Shown here: in pieces, positions 61,046 through 64,000 of the stretch
Layout of the letters: each line of letters opens with the position of its first letter
How positions within the stretch are numbered: position 1 is the stretch's first letter
Origin: Cepaea nemoralis
Lineage: Eukaryota; Mollusca; Gastropoda; Stylommatophora; Helicidae
NCBI GenBank assembly: GCA_014155875.1
Contig: JACEFZ010022425.1
Location: 546,501 to 610,500 of the forward strand
Reading direction: 5' to 3'
Length of the DNA: 64,000 nt
The notes under the pieces: generated by a model
What the model was told of the DNA's origin: nothing
The model's database searches: none
The model's input: only the letters and a program-made list of their open reading frames with translations
Translations under genes and position numbers: made by a program

Positions 61046-62908
61046 ATGGCAAATATCAATGATATTATAATTGGAAACACATGGTTTAAACACCATAAAA
61101 GACGACTGTACACATGGATAAGCCCTGATAAGAAAATACGCAACCAAATTGACTACATACTAATTAATCAAAGATTTAGAAATTCTTTAATTAATGTAAA
61201 GACAATGCCTGGTGCTGACTGTAATAGTGATCATGTACCACTATGTGGACAAATAAAAGTAAGATTAAAGAGAAAGAGAGGGAAAAAATGGTTAAGAACA
61301 TGAGACTTAATAAAGAGGTTCTAAAAATAGATAAAGAAATGCAAGAACAATACAGAGTGACTGTGAAAAATAGGTACAATGCAATAACTAAAATACAGAG
61401 TATAGATGAACAATGAGAAATGTTAAGGGACTCCATTCATCAAACTAGCAAAGAAGTATTACCAGAGAGAGGCAAAATAGCTAAGAAAAAATGGATGAAT
61501 GAAGATATCTTAAACCTGATGGACAAAAGAAAACAGTATAAAAATGTACAAACAAGAATACGCCTAAGATAAATAAAGAAATAAAAGATAAATGTGGGAA
61601 GGCTAAAGAAAGTTGGTTAAACCAGCAATGCAAAAAATTGAATTAAATTCCATTAAAGGTACAAAAATATGCACAGACAAATCAGTGAGCTTACAGGAAA
61701 AAAAATAAGAATAAATACAGGGTGTTTGAAATCAAAAACAGGAAAGATAATATTAGAGGAAGATGCTATAATGAAGAGGTGGAATGAGTATACAAGAGAA
61801 TTATATGAAGGAGAAAGGGCAGAATTAACAGAAGATAGTAACTTAGAAGGTCAACCTATTCTGAAAGAAGAAGTCGCTGACGCTATGAAACGTATGAAGA
61901 AAGGAAAAACAGCTGGGCCAGATGAAATCACAATAGAAGAATTAGAAGTATTGGGAGAATTTGGAGTAGATATATTAACCAAAATGTTGAATGATATTTA
62001 CAGCAGTGGGTATTTACCCAGTGATATGCTGAAATCTGTATTTATAGCTATACCAAAAAGACCAGGAGCAATTGATTGTGAAGATTTTCGTACAATTAAC
62101 CTTATAAACCATATCACTAAGCTTCTACTCAGAATCATAATGAGAAGAACCAAAAAGAAAATAAAAATGGAAATTAGTGAAGAACAGTATGGATTTGTGG
62201 AAGGAAAGGGCACAAACAATGCAATTTATACATTGCGGACACTAATAGAAAGGTCAATAGAGAAACAGAGGGACATATATTTGTGCTTCATAGATTATAC
62301 TAAGGCATTTGATAAAGTAAAACATGATGAACTGATGAAAATGTTGGAAGATATCAACACTGATGGAAAAGATTTAAGAATAATAAAGAATATTTACTGG
62401 AACCAAGTAGCAGCAATTAAAATGGGAAATAAAGAGGGTAGTTACGAACAGATAAAGCTAGGAGTACGACAAGGGTGTGTCTTGTCACCAGATCTTTTCT
62501 CCCTGTATAGCGAAATAATAATGAGAGAGATCAAAGAGATGCCAGGAATACTAGTTGGAGGTTATAATATAAATAATATACGCTATGCAAATGACACAGT
62601 ATTGGCGGCGGATAATTCAACAGACCTACAACAATTATTAGACGTTGTAGTAACAGAGAGTGCAAGGAAACGACTCAACTTGAATATCAAGAAAACAGTA
62701 ACAATGGTAATATCAAAGAAAATGGTGACACCAAAATGTGACATAGAAATAGAAGGGAAAATCCTTAACCAAGTTGATAATTTTAGATACCTAGGGGCAT
62801 TTATAACATCAGATGGAAGATGTACAACAGAGATTAGGAGCAGAATAGGGCAAGCAAAAGCTGCATTTCAGAAAATGAAGAGTATCTTATGCAATAAGTC
62901 ACTGTCAT
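61046..62908 (+). pseudogene. RTE-like LINE B1, endonuclease end through RT
   Basis: 5'-truncated. The endonuclease tail (RNQIDYILINQRF, GADCNSDHVPLCG) is followed by a broken linker, then an open 417-codon frame from 61669: MKKGKTAGPDEITIEELE, VFIAIPKRPGAIDCEDFRT, GFVEGKGTNNAIYTLRTLIE, LCFIDYTKAFDKVKHDEL, GVRQGCVLSPDLFSLYSE, INNIRYANDTVLAADN. The catalytic box reads YAND (Asn codon 62590-62592) where copy 45762-47870 has YADD, so this RT is predicted inactive. It is cut at 62908 by the 5' end of LINE A. Confidence 0.85.
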
Positions 62909-64000
62909 CAGTCAGGTCTTAGTCAGATATGACTGAGCTACCGTATGACAGTAGACGGTACTACCTGCTTTCTGTCAGCGCCGAATGTTGGGCGGCGCTT
63001 ACCAAACCCGACACCCCACATTGTGCCAACGGCTTCGGGCGGAAGAGTGCAATTGGGAGGGTACTAGCCTTATCCTGGTGCGAGGAAATGCAACCCAAAG
63101 ACAAAATAAGTCATGGCAGGGCAGACCAGGCCCTAAGCCTTGGTTGGCAGCTGGTCTAGGATCGAAGCTCCGACATGCGGACAGTTAGAGCATTGCTTTG
63201 CTGATCCGGCAGCTTCTGCAGCTTGTTTTGTTCCAGATGTATAGGTGTTAACTTTCCTCTGGAGTGAACTAGGCAGGCCGAGAGAGGGATCATGCTGCAT
63301 GGGCAACACATGGTTTCTTTATTTTAGCCCAGGCTTTGTGCTATGGAGAGGCAATAACTCCATCCCTGGTCTTAACCGGTCTCGGAATCAAAGCGAGAGG
63401 CAACTGTTACGGGTTATAAGTCCTTGTCAGTTGGCGTAGACATGGGGCGCCACGCGTTGCCTCTGACGGTGGGAGACACCTACAGGTGTCACTGATCAGC
63501 TACCGCTCGCCTCAAGCTGGGCAGCCCCCGGCCAATTGGGTGCTGATCCGCCACAGCCTGCCTGCTTCAATGGGTGCTTGGGGCTAGGACAAAATCTGAA
63601 TCGCAGGCTGTAAAACCAATGCACCAGGTACTAATAAAAAGATTAATAAAAACCTCAAGCTACGGCTTGCAACCTGGAACGTGAGAACCATGTGTCCAGG
63701 ATTTTCCACTGACTTGACAAATATTGACGATGTGAGAAAAACGGCTGTGATTGATGCTGAACTCAATCGTCTTAACATTGATATTGCTGGCCTGCAGGAG
63801 ACTCGCCTCGCTGAGGAAGGGTCACTCAGGGAAAACAATTACACCTTTTTTTGGAAGGGGCAGGCAGAAAAAAGGCAACACGGTGTGGGCTTTGCAGTGA
63901 AGAATTCGCTACTGGGAATGATTGATATCCCAGCTGGAGGTAATGAAAGATTATTATCACTGCGCTTGGCAACCTCTTGTGGATTTGCCACCATTCTCAC
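62909..64000 (+). mobile_element. LINE family A, complete 5' end (runs off window)
   Basis: The first bases (CAGTCAGGTCTTAGTCAGATA region) coincide with the 5' start of the minus-strand copy ending at 10406. A ~730-bp leader is followed by the EEP endonuclease on the plus strand from about 63650: LATWNVRTMCPGF, IDDVRKTAVIDAELN, IAGLQETRLAEEGSL and, after a frameshift near 63865, GVGFAVKNSLLG and NERLLSLRLATSCGFATI to the window end. It lies inside LINE B1. Confidence 0.8.

Overview
This is metazoan nuclear DNA, probably from a mollusc or another lophotrochozoan. That is an inference from the mix of non-LTR families, Gmr1-like Ty3/Gypsy elements, tRNA-derived SINEs and abundant simple repeats; no species-diagnostic host gene is present. 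There are no operons, ribosome binding sites or rRNA genes, and I saw no intact tRNA gene. Almost every long reading frame belongs to a transposable element. The only recognisable host-type gene is a broken, intronless DUF229 (sulfatase-like) copy at 33.1-35.1 kb.

Layout. 0-3.2 kb: a jockey-like LINE fragment in two opposed pieces, a SINE, and a ~60-bp satellite interrupted by an I-like LINE. 3.2-10.4 kb: an EEP-RT LINE (family A, minus strand) split by a clean 4.4-kb non-coding insertion that carries an identical 313-bp direct repeat. 10.4-12.7 kb: microsatellite and an RTE-like 3' end. 12.7-20.15 kb: an old Gmr1-like gag-protease remnant into which a younger Gmr1-like LTR retrotransposon (copy 1, 14072-20120) inserted with a 5-bp TSD. 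20.15-22.45 kb: 5' half of an I-like LINE (family C).

22.45-40.86 kb: a very large imperfect inverted repeat. The left arm (about 22455-28830) matches the reverse complement of the right arm (about 35370-40860) in collinear order, including shared nested insertions. The ~6.5-kb spacer holds a 646-bp near-perfect palindrome, a LINE with a coding minisatellite, and the DUF229 pseudogene. Each arm has private insertions (LINE, nested SINEs, solo LTR), and the other arm preserves the empty site. 41-52 kb: a mariner-derived MITE, RTE-like LINEs, SINEs, microsatellites and an I-like LINE.

52.4-60.8 kb: a giant (ATG)n array of about 1.3 kb, split by Gmr1-like copy 2 (52752-59660, TSD ATGAT). 61-64 kb: an RTE-like LINE interrupted by the 5' end of another family A LINE that runs off the window.

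The main biological points are as follows. (1) Both LTR elements place integrase before reverse transcriptase, the Ty1/copia-like order that defines the Gmr1-like branch of Ty3/Gypsy. Both are deletion derivatives with complementary losses. (2) The ~18.4-kb inverted structure records the order of insertions and of minisatellite expansion in its two arms. (3) The 4.4-kb insertion in LINE A has intact TG...CA ends, no coding capacity and an identical internal direct repeat, and I could not assign it to a known family. Several pol frameshifts in copy 2 fall in homopolymer runs, so sequencing error must be excluded before calling it dead.
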